A stretch of DNA of 61,125 bases from Kineococcus sp. TRM81007 (GCF_022669155.1 NZ_JALBVB010000032.1:23357-84481), one strand, 5' to 3'; shown: positions 38,063 through 46,769, counted from the first letter of the stretch. Numbers and translations are program-made. Notes: generated by a model not told the origin, from the letters alone.

Positions 38063-38295
38063 CCGCCCGGCCCCGGGGGCGGCAGCAGCGCCGCCCCCAG
38101 GGCCGCGAGCAGCTCGACGACCTCGGCGCGGTCCAGCCGGACGGTGGACACGCACGAGGTGTCCTGCCAGGTGGAGAGCACCACCCGGTCGGCGTCGGGG
38201 TGGGCGCTGACGCGCAGGGCGCGCCCGGACCGGTCGGCGTCGCGCAGCACGCCGGTGGGGGTGCCGTGCCTCGCGCGGACCGCTGCGTCCTCCAT
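38041..38295 (-). CDS. small conserved actinobacterial protein, unknown function
   Basis: 84 residues with a VVLSTWQDTSCVSTVRLDRAEVVELLAALGAAL core: a strand pair then an amphipathic helix, a pattern I recall from small unnamed actinobacterial proteins. ATG 38295 is six bases after CACCAT, supporting the start. The 3' end overlaps the convergent SDR gene by 22 bp. Confidence 0.65.
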   Translation of the reverse strand: MEDAAVRARHGTPTGVLRDADRSGRALRVSAHPDADRVVLSTWQDTSCVSTVRLDRAEVVELLAALGAALLPPPGPGGHQGTTP

Positions 38296-38301
38296 GCCCC
38301 G

Positions 38302-38307
38302 ATGGTG
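38302..38307 (-). promoter_or_regulatory. -10 hexamer of the small conserved gene (CACCAT, leaderless)
   Basis: Minus strand CACCAT, gap CGGGGC, then ATG 38295. Confidence 0.4.
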
Positions 38308-38363
38308 CGCCCGCCGCCCGCGGCTGTCGAGGGACGCTGGGCCGGCCGGGTGCCCCCGCCGCG

Positions 38364-39413
38364 TCAGGGGACGCGCGCGATCCAGTCGCGGGTGGCGAAC
38401 TTCGCCGCCACGAGCTCCTCGGCGGCGGCCAGTTCCGCGTCGGTCAGGGCCGAGTCCCCCAGCCCGTACTGCCTGCGGAACGTGGCGACCATCCGGTCGA
38501 TGACCTGCTCGCGAGGCAGGCCCGTCTGCCGGCGCAGCGGGTCGACGCGCTTGGCGGCGCTGGCCAGGCCCTTGCCCTGCAGCTTCTCCCGGCCGATCCG
38601 CAGCACCTGCAGCATCTTGGCGGCGTCGATGTCGTACGACATCGTCACGTGGTGCAGGACGGTGCCGTCGGCCAGGCGCTTCTGCGCGGCACCGGCGATC
38701 TTGCCCTGCTCCGTGGCGATGTCGTTGATCGGCTGGTACCACGCCTTCACGCCCAGGTCGCCGAGCGCCACCAGCACCCAGTCGTCGAGGAACGCGTACG
38801 ACTCCGTGAACGACAGGCCCTCCACCAGGGAGGCGGGCGCGTACAGCGAGTACGTGATGGTGTTGCCCGGCTCGACGAACATCGCCCCGCCGCCGGAGAT
38901 CCGCCGCACCACCTCGACGTCCAGGCGCTGGGCGGCCTCGCCGTCCACCTCGTTGGCCAGCGACTGGAAGCTGCCGATGACCACGGCGGAGCTGGCCCAC
39001 TCCCACACCCGCAGCGTCGGCGGGCGCCGGCCCGCGGCGACCTCGCGGGCCAGCACCTCGTCCAGCGCCATGTGCGCCTGGGGCGACTGCGGGCCGGTGT
39101 GCACGAGCTGCCAGTCGTGGTCCAGCCACCCGCTGGCCCCGCCGACCGCGCGGCGCACCGCGGTGGCGACCGACTCGGGCGAGAAACCCAGCAGCACGGC
39201 CCCCGGCGGGAGCGCCGAGCGGACCCGGCCGGCGATCGTCGCGGCGTCCGCGTCGGCGGGCAGGCCCGTCAGCGCCTCGTCCACGGCCTCCAGGGCGTCG
39301 TCCGGCTCCAGGAAGAAGTCGCCGGAGACGCGGACGGAGGCCAGCGCGCCGTCGACCACGTCGAGGTCGGCGACCACGAGCTTGCCGCCGGGGACCTTGT
39401 ACTCACCGTGCAC
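38364..39413 (-). CDS. lipoate-protein ligase with N-terminal accessory domain
   Basis: 349 residues. The N-terminus (1-90) looks like the LplA accessory domain (HGEYKVPGGKLVVADLDV ... GDFFLEPDDAL), and the catalytic biotin/lipoate ligase domain follows (about 100-340: ALDEVLAREV, VIGSFQSLANEVD, RRISGGGAMF, the Lys in NDIATEQGKIAGAAQKR). In E. coli LplA the accessory domain is at the C-terminus, so the order is reversed here. It attaches lipoate to E2 subunits or GcvH. GTG 39413 sits six bases after TAGGGT. Confidence 0.9.
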   Translation of the reverse strand: MHGEYKVPGGKLVVADLDVVDGALASVRVSGDFFLEPDDALEAVDEALTGLPADADAATIAGRVRSALPPGAVLLGFSPESVATAVRRAVGGASGWLDHDWQLVHTGPQSPQAHMALDEVLAREVAAGRRPPTLRVWEWASSAVVIGSFQSLANEVDGEAAQRLDVEVVRRISGGGAMFVEPGNTITYSLYAPASLVEGLSFTESYAFLDDWVLVALGDLGVKAWYQPINDIATEQGKIAGAAQKRLADGTVLHHVTMSYDIDAAKMLQVLRIGREKLQGKGLASAAKRVDPLRRQTGLPREQVIDRMVATFRRQYGLGDSALTDAELAAAEELVAAKFATRDWIARVP

Positions 39414-39419
39414 GGGGCG

Positions 39420-39425
39420 ACCCTA
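39420..39425 (-). promoter_or_regulatory. -10 hexamer of the lipoate ligase gene (TAGGGT, leaderless)
   Basis: Minus strand TAGGGT, gap CGCCCC, then GTG 39413. The hexamer overlaps the stop codon of the upstream acyl-CoA oxidase gene. Confidence 0.55.
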
Positions 39426-41495
39426 CGAGAGCGCCGCCGCACCCGCTGCGGCGACCGGGGGCCCGCCGGCCAGGGAGCCGGGCACCAGGGAGGACGCCAG
39501 CCAGTGCCGCGGGATGCCGAACCCGTCGAGCAGCTCCTCGGTGCGCGGGCGCAACCGGCGACACAGCTCGTTCACCGCGTGGGTGACGGCCTTGGCCCGC
39601 AGCGTCGTCATCCGCCGGTGCTCCAGGTACCAGCCCTTCTCCGCCTCCAGCAGCGCCAGCGCGTGCAGGTCGAACACCTCGCCCAGCAGGGCCGCCACCG
39701 CGCCGTCCTCGGTGCGGGCGATCGCCGCGGCGAACGCCTCGGCGACCACGCGGTCCACGTGCGCGCGCCCGGCCAGCAGCAGGTGGTCCTGCAGGCCGTC
39801 GACGGTCTCGAACGCGTCCCGGTCGTCGCGCGAGCGGGCCTTGCGCATCCGCTTGGCCAGCGACTCCACGACGTGGCGCTCGCGGTCGGCGATCATCCGC
39901 AGCTGCCACGCGCGGTCGTGCAGCTCGTCGGGCACGCGCCCGGCCTCCACGACGTCCGCGACCAGGGAGCGGGCGGGGCTGCGGCCCGCCAGCGTGGTGA
40001 CGAAGTCGCGGGTGGCGAACCGCGCCATCCCCAGGGTGTCCAGGTCGGAGAACTGCTGGGCGTACGCGGTGAGCTGGCTCTTGGCGACCAGTTGCAGCAG
40101 GACGGTGTTGTCGCCCTCGAACGTGGTGAACACGTCCGTGTCGGCCTTCAGCTGCGGCAAGCGGGACTCGGAGAGGTAGCCGTGGCCGCCGCACGCCTCG
40201 CGGCAGGTCTGGATGGTGCGGGTGGCGTGCCAGGTGGCGGCGACCTTCATCCCCGCCGCGTGGGCCTCGAACGCGCGCTGGCGGTCGGGTTCGGGGTCGC
40301 CGCCGGCGAGCTGGACCTTCAGCAGGTCGTCCATCTCGCCCATCAGCTCGTCCTGCGCGAAGCTCAGGGCGTACGTGGTGGCCAGCGGCACCAGCAGGCG
40401 GCGCTGGTGCGCCAGGTAGTCCAGCAGCACGACCTCCTCGCCGCGCTCGCCCCTCTCGGCGCCGGGGCGGGCGAACTGCCTGCGTCGCAGCGCGTAGCGC
40501 GACGCGATCTCCAGAGCCACCTTCGTCTGGCCGATCGCGCCGCCGGAGATGCTGACGCGGCCCTTCACCAGTGCGCCGAGCATCGTGAAGAACCGGGCGT
40601 TCTCGCTGGCGATCGGGCTGGAGTAGGTGCCGTCCTCGGCGACCTGGGCGTAGCGGTCCAGCAGCGCGGTGCGCGGGACGCGCACGGCGTCGAACCACAG
40701 GCGGCCGTTGTCGACGCCGTTCAGGCCGGCCTTGCGGCCGTCGTCGCCACGCCGGATCCCGGGCAGGTCGCCCCCGTCCGGCCCGCGCAGCGGCACGACG
40801 AAGGCGTGCACGCCCTGCCGCACCCCGCCGGTGACCAGTTGCGCGAACACCACCGCGACCTCGGCGTCGCGCGCGGCGCCGCCGATGTAGTCCTTGCGGC
40901 AGGACTCGTCGGGGGTGTGGACGACGAACTCCCGCGTCGCGGGGTCGTAGGTGGCGGTGGTGCCCAGGGAGGCGACGTCGGACCCGTGCCCGGTCTCCGT
41001 CATGGCGAAGCAGCCGACGAGGTCCAGGCGCAGCAGCGGCGGCAGCAGTTCCGCGTGGTGGCGTTCGGTGCCCAGGGCCTGCACGGCGCCGCCGAACAGG
41101 CCCCACTGCACGCCCGACTTGATCATCAGGGAGGCGTCGCCGAGACCCAGCACCTCGAACTGGCCGACCTGCGCGCCGGGGGAGTCGCCGCCGCCGTACC
41201 GCGAGGAGAACCCCGCCTCGTGCCCGCCCAGGTCGGCGAGCACGCGCAGCCGGGCGAGGGTGAGGTCGCGCTGCTCGGCGGTGCTCAGGTGGTCGATCGG
41301 GCCGAACAGGTCGGCGGGGAACTCGCGGCGTGCCTTCTCGCGCAGGTCGGCGGAACGGCCGTCGAGCACCCTGCGCAGCTCGTCGGTGTCGACGGGCCCG
41401 GCGGCGGGCCCGGGGGCCGGGGGGGCGGGGGTCTCGGCGGCCCGCCCGGCGGGGACCGGGGCGTCGACGGCGGTGTCGAACTCGGTGGCGGTCAC
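39423..41495 (-). CDS. acyl-CoA oxidase/dehydrogenase family protein
   Basis: 690 residues, the length of acyl-CoA oxidases rather than of ordinary acyl-CoA dehydrogenases (about 380-400). FAMTETGHGSDVASLGTTATYD is the FAD/substrate-contact segment near 180-200; RVSISGGAIGQTKVALEIASRYALRRRQF and CGGHGYLSESRLPQLKADTDVFTTFEGDNTVLLQ (split: CGGHGYL, FEGDNTVLLQ, which holds the catalytic Glu) follow. It should catalyse the first beta-oxidation step. The Pro-rich first 35 residues are variable. GAGGAG precedes GTG 41495, which overlaps the TetR stop. Confidence 0.92.
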   Translation of the reverse strand: MTATEFDTAVDAPVPAGRAAETPAPPAPGPAAGPVDTDELRRVLDGRSADLREKARREFPADLFGPIDHLSTAEQRDLTLARLRVLADLGGHEAGFSSRYGGGDSPGAQVGQFEVLGLGDASLMIKSGVQWGLFGGAVQALGTERHHAELLPPLLRLDLVGCFAMTETGHGSDVASLGTTATYDPATREFVVHTPDESCRKDYIGGAARDAEVAVVFAQLVTGGVRQGVHAFVVPLRGPDGGDLPGIRRGDDGRKAGLNGVDNGRLWFDAVRVPRTALLDRYAQVAEDGTYSSPIASENARFFTMLGALVKGRVSISGGAIGQTKVALEIASRYALRRRQFARPGAERGERGEEVVLLDYLAHQRRLLVPLATTYALSFAQDELMGEMDDLLKVQLAGGDPEPDRQRAFEAHAAGMKVAATWHATRTIQTCREACGGHGYLSESRLPQLKADTDVFTTFEGDNTVLLQLVAKSQLTAYAQQFSDLDTLGMARFATRDFVTTLAGRSPARSLVADVVEAGRVPDELHDRAWQLRMIADRERHVVESLAKRMRKARSRDDRDAFETVDGLQDHLLLAGRAHVDRVVAEAFAAAIARTEDGAVAALLGEVFDLHALALLEAEKGWYLEHRRMTTLRAKAVTHAVNELCRRLRPRTEELLDGFGIPRHWLASSLVPGSLAGGPPVAAAGAAALS

Positions 41496-42196
41496 GGGAG
41501 CTCCTCGGTCTCGGGGTGGGTGGAGCGGGGGGCGGGGCCCGTCAGGACGGCGCTGAGGCCGCCCCAGGCCAGGTCGGTGAGGGCCGCGCTCATCTCGGCG
41601 GCGCCCAGGCGGTCCGGGGTGGAGATCCACCGGTCGGCGGCGGAGCGGATGAGCGCGACCAGGCCGTGCGCGAGGGCGTCGGCGGAGGTGTCGGCGGCCC
41701 CGGCGGCGCGCAGGTGCGCGGTGAGGGTGCGGGCGGTCTCGTCGGCCAGCGCGCGGGTCAGGCGCTGCACGGGGTCGCGCTCGGGGTCGCGGGCGGTGGC
41801 GCCGAACGGGTGGGAGACGACGAACCGGTACACCTCGGGGTCGGCCTCGACGAGGCCCAGGTAGGTGGTGACGATCCCGGCCAGCGCCTCGCGGGGGCTG
41901 CTCGCGCGTTCCACGGCGCTGCGCAGCTCGCGCACGATCAGCCGGTTCACGCGGCGCGCGACCGCCAGGTACAGGTCCTCCTTGTCGGCGAAGTGCCGGT
42001 ACAGGACCGTCTTGCTGGTCCCGGCCGCGGTGGCCAGCTCGTCCATGCCCAGCCCGGCTCCGTGCGTGGTGATGGCGCGCAGGGCGGCGGTCACCAGCTC
42101 CTCGCGGCGCTGGCGGCGGTGCTCGGCCCAGCGCGTGCGCCGCCCGTCCTGGCGGGGCGCGGACGGGGCGGGGGCGTCGGCGGTGACGGGTTCCAC
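41492..42196 (-). CDS. TetR-family transcriptional regulator
   Basis: 234 residues. HTH at about 30-75 (RREELVTAALRAITTHG ... MDELATAAGTSKTVLYRHFADKEDLY), C-terminal ligand domain to the end. It is divergent from the thiolase operon and overlaps the acyl-CoA oxidase gene, with a nested palindrome between the two divergent starts, so it most likely represses both fatty-acid units and responds to an acyl-CoA. The GTG start at 42196 has no clear Shine-Dalgarno. Confidence 0.92.
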   Translation of the reverse strand: MEPVTADAPAPSAPRQDGRRTRWAEHRRQRREELVTAALRAITTHGAGLGMDELATAAGTSKTVLYRHFADKEDLYLAVARRVNRLIVRELRSAVERASSPREALAGIVTTYLGLVEADPEVYRFVVSHPFGATARDPERDPVQRLTRALADETARTLTAHLRAAGAADTSADALAHGLVALIRSAADRWISTPDRLGAAEMSAALTDLAWGGLSAVLTGPAPRSTHPETEELP

Positions 42197-42204
42197 GTCT
42201 CGAC

Positions 42205-42242
42205 GGTACCTCGGACGACGGGTACCCGGTACCCCGAGTACC
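42205..42242. promoter_or_regulatory. nested palindrome, probable TetR operator
   Basis: GGGTACCCGGTACCC (42220-42234) is a palindrome apart from its centre base; outside it GGTACCTCGG (42205) and CCGAGTACC (ending 42242) form an outer inverted pair. It lies between the TetR and thiolase genes and precedes a TAAGTT -10 at 42246. Confidence 0.65.
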
Positions 42243-42281
42243 TGTTAAGTTCCAGGGGTCCAGGCTCGACGAGGAGGTCCC

Positions 42282-43595
42282 GTGACCGCACCCACGCCCC
42301 CGCCCCGCACCACCCGGGCCGTGCGCCCGGTGGCCGTGGTCGCCGGCAACCGCACCCCCTTCGCCAAGGCGGGCGGCCGCTACGCGCAGGCCTCCGCGAA
42401 GGACCTGCTCGTCGCCGCGGTCGACGGCCTGGTGGCCCGCACCGGGCTGGCCGGTGAACGCCTCGGCGAGGTCGTCGCCGGCGCCGTGCTCAAGCACAGC
42501 CGCGACCTCAACCTCACCCGCGAGGCCGTGCTGTCCACCGCGCTGGACCCGGCCACCCCCGCCTTCGACGTCTCCCAGGCCTGCGCGACGGGGCTGGAGA
42601 CCGCCGTGCTGCTCGCCGGGAAGATCGCCCTCGGCCAGGTGGACGCCGGGATCGCCGGCGGCGCCGACAGCGCCAGCGACGCCCCGATCGCCGTGGACGA
42701 GGGCCTGCGCCGCGTCCTGCTCGCCCTGAACCGCGCCCGCACCCCCGGGGCCCGCCTGAAGGCGCTCGCGGGCCTGCGCCCCGGGCAGGTCGTGCCGGAG
42801 CTCCCCCGCAACGCCGAGGCCCGCACCGGGCTGTCGATGGGCGAGCACGCCGCCCGCACCGCCGCGCACTGGGGCGTGAGCCGGCAGGCGCAGGACGAGC
42901 TGGCCCTCGCCAGCCACCGCAACCTCGCCGCCGCCTACGAGCGCGGGTTCTTCGACGACCTCGTCACCCCGTACCTGGGGCTGCGCCGCGACGGGCTGCT
43001 GCGCCCGGACACCACGCCGGCCAAGCTCGCGGAGCTGGAGCCCGTGTTCGGCCGCGACCTGGAGGCGCCGGCGACGATGACGGCGGGGAACTCCACCCCG
43101 CTCACCGACGGCGCCGCCGCGGTGCTGCTCGCCACCGACGAGTGGGCCGCCGAGCACCGCCTCGACGTCCTGGCGCACCTGGTCGACGCCCAGACCGCCG
43201 CGGTGGACCACGTCCACCGCGGTGAGGGACTGCTCACGGCCCCCGTGCACGCCGTGCCGGTCCTGTTGCAGCGCAACGGGTGGACGCTGGACGACCTGGA
43301 CGTCGTGGAGGTCCACGAGGCGTTCGCCTCCACCGTCCTGGCCACGCTGGCGGCGTGGGAGGACGAGGAGTTCTGCCGCGAGCGCCTCGGCCTGGACGGG
43401 CCGCTGGGGCGCGTGGACCGCGCGAAGCTCAACGTCGCCGGCTCCTCGCTGGCCACCGGCCACCCGTTCGCCGCCACGGGCGCGCGCATCCTGGCCACCA
43501 CGGCGAAGCTGCTCGCCGAGCGCGGCGGCGGGCGCGCGCTCATCTCGATCTGCGCGGCCGGCGGGCAGGGCATCGCGGCCCTGGTGGAGGCGTGA
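42282..43595 (+). CDS. acetyl-CoA C-acyltransferase (thiolase, FadI-like)
   Basis: 437 residues. Thiolase I fold: nucleophilic Cys in SQACATGLETA (near 100), VEVHEAFASTVLA (His near 350), LNVAGSSLATGHPFAATGAR and the C-terminal Cys in ISICAAGGQG. It performs the last beta-oxidation step. GAGGAGG lies before the GTG start, and the TetR operator is upstream. The reductase gene starts on the stop (TGATG). Confidence 0.94.
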   Translation: MTAPTPPPRTTRAVRPVAVVAGNRTPFAKAGGRYAQASAKDLLVAAVDGLVARTGLAGERLGEVVAGAVLKHSRDLNLTREAVLSTALDPATPAFDVSQACATGLETAVLLAGKIALGQVDAGIAGGADSASDAPIAVDEGLRRVLLALNRARTPGARLKALAGLRPGQVVPELPRNAEARTGLSMGEHAARTAAHWGVSRQAQDELALASHRNLAAAYERGFFDDLVTPYLGLRRDGLLRPDTTPAKLAELEPVFGRDLEAPATMTAGNSTPLTDGAAAVLLATDEWAAEHRLDVLAHLVDAQTAAVDHVHRGEGLLTAPVHAVPVLLQRNGWTLDDLDVVEVHEAFASTVLATLAAWEDEEFCRERLGLDGPLGRVDRAKLNVAGSSLATGHPFAATGARILATTAKLLAERGGGRALISICAAGGQGIAALVEA

Positions 43596-44989
43596 TGGCC
43601 AAGCTCCCCGTCCACCTCCCGGACGACCCGTACGGCGGCCTCGTGCGCCGCGGCCCCGGTGCGGCGGCCGCGCGGCGGCTGGGCCTGCCCGTGCCACCGC
43701 GGTTGCGCCGCCACGAACCCGGCCAGGAGTTCCTCACCGGACCGGCGCTCGTGCTGCGCGCGGGTGCGGCACCGCTGGCCGACGACGTCGCGGTGTGGCT
43801 GGCCGCCGCCGGCGCCCGGGTGGTCGGCGACCTCTCCGCCGCGGGGGAGGACCGGCTCGGGGCCGTCGTCGTCGACGCCACCGCCGCCTCCCGCGTCGGC
43901 GACCTCGGCGCGCTGCGGGAGTCGCTGGCGCCGGCGTTCCGGCGCACCGCCTCCGGTGGGCGCGTCCTCGTCCTGGGGGCGGTGCCCGCCGAGGCGGGGG
44001 GCAGCGCCGGTGGGGAGTTCGGCGAGGGGTTCGGTGACGTCGAGGCCCGTGCGGTGCAGCAGGGCCTGGACGGGCTCGTGCGCAGCCTCGGCAAGGAGAC
44101 CCGCGGCGGCACCACCGTGAACCTGCTGCGGGTCGCCGCCGGCGCCGGCGAGGCGCTGCGCTCCCCGCTGGAGTTCCTCTGCTCGGCCCGCGCGGCGTTC
44201 GTCTCCGGTCAGCCCCTGCTCGTCGGGCCCGCCCCCGCACCCGCGGTGGCAGGGCGGGAACGACGCGTGGCCGTGGTCACCGGCGCCGCCCGCGGCATCG
44301 GCGCGGCGATCGCCGAGGTCCTCGCCCGCGACGGCGCGCACGTCGTGTGCGCCGACGTCGCCGCCGCCGGCGAGCAGCTCGCCCGCGTCGCCAACCGCGT
44401 GCGCGGCTCGGCGCTCACCCTGGACGTCACCGCCGCCGACGCCCCGGACGTCCTCGCCGACCACCTGAGGCGCCGGTTCGGCGGCGCCGACGTCGTCGTC
44501 CACAACGCCGGCGTCACCCGCGACCGCTCGTTCGTGAACCTCGGCGCCGACGCCTGGGACACCGTGCTCGGCGTGAACCTCGCCGCTCCGCTGCGGCTGA
44601 CCGAGGGCCTGCTGCGCACCGACGGCGCCCTCGCGCCGGGCGCGCGGTTCGTGTGCCTGTCGTCCATCAACGGCCTCGCCGGCGCGAAGGGGCAGGCGAA
44701 CTACGCCACCAGCAAGGCGGGGCTCGTCGGCCTCGTGCAGGCGCTGGCGGAACCGCTGGCGCGCCGCGGCATGGCCGCCAACGCCGTCGCCCCGGGTTTC
44801 ATCGAGACGCCCATGACGGCGTCCATGCCCGCGGTGCCGCGCGAGGTGGGCCGGCGCGCCAGCAGCTTGCAGCAGGGCGGGCTGCCCGTGGACGTCGCCG
44901 AGGCCGTGGCCTGGCTGGCCTCGCCGGGCGCGGCCGGGGTCAACGGGCAGGTGCTGCGCGTCGACGGCCAGCACCTGACGGGGGCGTGA
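43595..44989 (+). CDS. fabG4: 3-oxoacyl-CoA/ACP reductase, FabG4-like (two-domain)
   Basis: 464 residues, much longer than classical FabG (about 245). Residues 1-215 are a degenerate flavodoxin-like domain (DLGALRESLAPAFRRTASGGRVLVLG), and 220-464 the SDR domain: VVTGAARGIGAAIA, VHNAGVT, SSINGLAG, YATSKAG and GFIETPMT. This layout is that of mycobacterial FabG4 (Rv0242c), an NADH-dependent high-molecular-weight reductase. The ATG overlaps the thiolase stop by one base; the MaoC gene overlaps its end by four. Confidence 0.9.
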   Translation: MAKLPVHLPDDPYGGLVRRGPGAAAARRLGLPVPPRLRRHEPGQEFLTGPALVLRAGAAPLADDVAVWLAAAGARVVGDLSAAGEDRLGAVVVDATAASRVGDLGALRESLAPAFRRTASGGRVLVLGAVPAEAGGSAGGEFGEGFGDVEARAVQQGLDGLVRSLGKETRGGTTVNLLRVAAGAGEALRSPLEFLCSARAAFVSGQPLLVGPAPAPAVAGRERRVAVVTGAARGIGAAIAEVLARDGAHVVCADVAAAGEQLARVANRVRGSALTLDVTAADAPDVLADHLRRRFGGADVVVHNAGVTRDRSFVNLGADAWDTVLGVNLAAPLRLTEGLLRTDGALAPGARFVCLSSINGLAGAKGQANYATSKAGLVGLVQALAEPLARRGMAANAVAPGFIETPMTASMPAVPREVGRRASSLQQGGLPVDVAEAVAWLASPGAAGVNGQVLRVDGQHLTGA

Positions 44990-45858
44990 GCGCCGTGGGA
45001 ACCACCCCCAGGCCCCTGGCCGCGAACTACCTGCGCTCCCTCGTGGTCCCGCGACCGCGCGGCGCGGTGGACCTGCCGCGCCGGCGCGTCGAGCAGCACG
45101 GTGTGCGCGTGGACCCCTTCCGCCTGGCGGCGTGGTCGCGCCTGTGCGGGTACCCCCTGCGCTCGCGGCTGCCGCTGCCGTACCCGCACCTGCTGGGTTT
45201 CACCGCCCAGGTGCAGCTGCTGGTGTCCGAGCCGTTCCCGTTCCGGCTGCTGGGGCTCGTGCACGTCGCGCAGGAGTTCACCCAGCACCGGCCGCTGCCG
45301 GTGGAGGCCGAGCTGGAGGTGTCGGTGCGTGCCGTGGCGATGGCCCCGCACCGTCGCGGCGCGGTCGTCGACCTCGTCACCGAGGTGCGCGCGGCGGGGG
45401 ACGGCGCACCCGCCTGGCGGGGGGTGAGCCGCTACCTCGCACCGGGTGCGCGGCTGCCGGGGGCGGTCCCGCCGGCCGAGGCGGACCCGCCCGCTCCCGG
45501 GCCGGGCGCCGCGGTCGGGCGCTGGCGGGTGGGGGCCTCGACCGGCCGCCGCTACGCGGAGGTCAGCGGGGACGTGAACCCGATCCACCTGGCCGCCCCG
45601 GCCGCGCGGCTGCTCGGCTTCCGTCGCGCCCTCGCGCACGGGCTGTGGACCGCCTCGCGCAGCCTGGCCGTCCTGGACGGCCGGCTGCCGGACGCGGTGC
45701 GCGCCGACGTGCGGTTCAAGGCGCCGCTGCTGCTGCCGGCGACGGTGGAGCACCGGCACGAGCGCGTGCCGGAGCGGGAGGGCGGTGGCTGGCGCACCGC
45801 CGTGCGCAGCCGCGACGGTGCCCGCACCCACCTGCTCACCCGCGTCACCCCCCTCTGA
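44986..45858 (+). CDS. MaoC-family (R)-3-hydroxyacyl dehydratase, HtdX-like
   Basis: 290 residues. A degenerate first hot-dog domain (about 45-160) is followed by the active one with the hydratase-2 motif YAEVSGDVNPIHLAAPAARLLGFRRALAHG (key residues D, N, H in SGDVNPIH) near 190-215. Position after fabG4 matches mycobacterial htdX (Rv0241c), a (3R)-hydroxyacyl-thioester dehydratase. GTG 44986 overlaps the fabG4 stop; GTG 44995 is also possible. Confidence 0.88.
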   Translation: MSAVGTTPRPLAANYLRSLVVPRPRGAVDLPRRRVEQHGVRVDPFRLAAWSRLCGYPLRSRLPLPYPHLLGFTAQVQLLVSEPFPFRLLGLVHVAQEFTQHRPLPVEAELEVSVRAVAMAPHRRGAVVDLVTEVRAAGDGAPAWRGVSRYLAPGARLPGAVPPAEADPPAPGPGAAVGRWRVGASTGRRYAEVSGDVNPIHLAAPAARLLGFRRALAHGLWTASRSLAVLDGRLPDAVRADVRFKAPLLLPATVEHRHERVPEREGGGWRTAVRSRDGARTHLLTRVTPL

Positions 45859-45902
45859 GGGGAACGCCGCCCGCCCGCCGCACCACGGACCCCCACCGCA
45901 CC

Positions 45903-45956
45903 CCCCACGGTGATCCTGCACGCGTGAACGCTCACGCGTGCAAGATCACCGTGGGG
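45903..45956. repeat. REP-like long palindrome
   Basis: Two 25-nt arms (45903-45927 and 45932-45956) pair with one mismatch around a 4-nt loop ACGC. Each arm contains CACGGTGATC(C/T)TGCACGCG. A related half lies at the right window edge, so this is probably a dispersed intergenic repeat. It sits after the MaoC gene and could act as a terminator too. Confidence 0.75.
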
Positions 45957-45995
45957 TGGGGGGAACGAGGGGAGGGGGTGTGGTGGGGTGGGGGC

Positions 45996-46769
45996 GTGCC
46001 CGCCGCCTCGTCCCGTGGTCCCGTCCCGCCGAGCCCCACCGTGCTGCTGCTGGGCGGGCGCAGCGAGATCGGCCTGGAGGTCGCCGAACGGCTCGTGCGC
46101 GCCGGCGCCCGCACCGTCGTCCTCGCCGCCCGCCGCGCCGGTGAGCTCACGGCGGAGAGCGAGCGGCTGCGCGCGGCCGGTGCCCGGCACGTCGAGACCG
46201 TCGAGTTCGACGCCGACGACGTCGCCGCGCACGGCCCCCTGCTCGCGGACGTCGTCACCCGGCACGGGGCGCTGGACGCCGTGGTGGCGTTCGGGGTCCT
46301 CGGTGACCAGGCCCGCGCCGAGGTGGACGTCGCGCACGCCCTGGCCGTGGTGCACACCGACTACACCGCGCAGGTCAGCGTCCTGTCCCACCTGGCGCTG
46401 CTGCTGCGCCCCCTGCGCGCGGGCAGGATCGTCGCGTTCTCCTCGATCGCCGGGGTCCGCGCCCGCCGCCCGAACTACGTGTACGGCTCCGCCAAGGCCG
46501 GCCTGGACGCCTTCGCCTCGGGGCTGGCCGACGCCCTGGCCGGCAGCGGTGTGCACCTGCTGCTGGTGCGTCCCGGCTTCGTCGTCGGCCGCATGAGCGC
46601 CGGGATGCGCCCCGCGCCGTTGTCGAGCACCCCGCCGCAGGTCGCCGACGCGACCGTGGCGGCGCTCGCCGCCGGGCACGTCGAGGTGTGGGTGCCGGGG
46701 GCGCTGCGCGCGCTGGCCGCCGCGATGCGCGCCACCCCGCGCGCCGTGTGGCGGCGCGCACCCCGCTGA
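45996..46769 (+). CDS. SDR similar to DprE2 (decaprenylphosphoryl-2-keto-ribose reductase)
   Basis: 257 residues. The nucleotide motif VLLLGGRSEIGLEVAERL and the segment SSIAGVRARRPNYVYGSAKAGLDAF match DprE2 closely, as do LVRPGFVVGRMSAGM and a C-terminal VWVPGALR tail. DprE2 forms decaprenylphosphoryl arabinose with DprE1 for cell-wall arabinan; no dprE1 is next to it here, so the true substrate is open. The GTG start at 45996 is the likeliest of several; the G-rich leader makes the ribosome site hard to judge. Confidence 0.8.
   Translation: MPAASSRGPVPPSPTVLLLGGRSEIGLEVAERLVRAGARTVVLAARRAGELTAESERLRAAGARHVETVEFDADDVAAHGPLLADVVTRHGALDAVVAFGVLGDQARAEVDVAHALAVVHTDYTAQVSVLSHLALLLRPLRAGRIVAFSSIAGVRARRPNYVYGSAKAGLDAFASGLADALAGSGVHLLLVRPGFVVGRMSAGMRPAPLSSTPPQVADATVAALAAGHVEVWVPGALRALAAAMRATPRAVWRRAPR

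Noticed and set aside
37285-40179. 964-codon plus-strand frame across the SDR, lipoate ligase and oxidase genes
   Set aside because: It crosses genes on the other strand that have full motifs; the predicted protein is Arg/Ser-rich nonsense.
38649-41864. 1071-codon plus-strand frame opposite lipoate ligase and acyl-CoA oxidase
   Set aside because: Same GC artefact; no start signals or domains.
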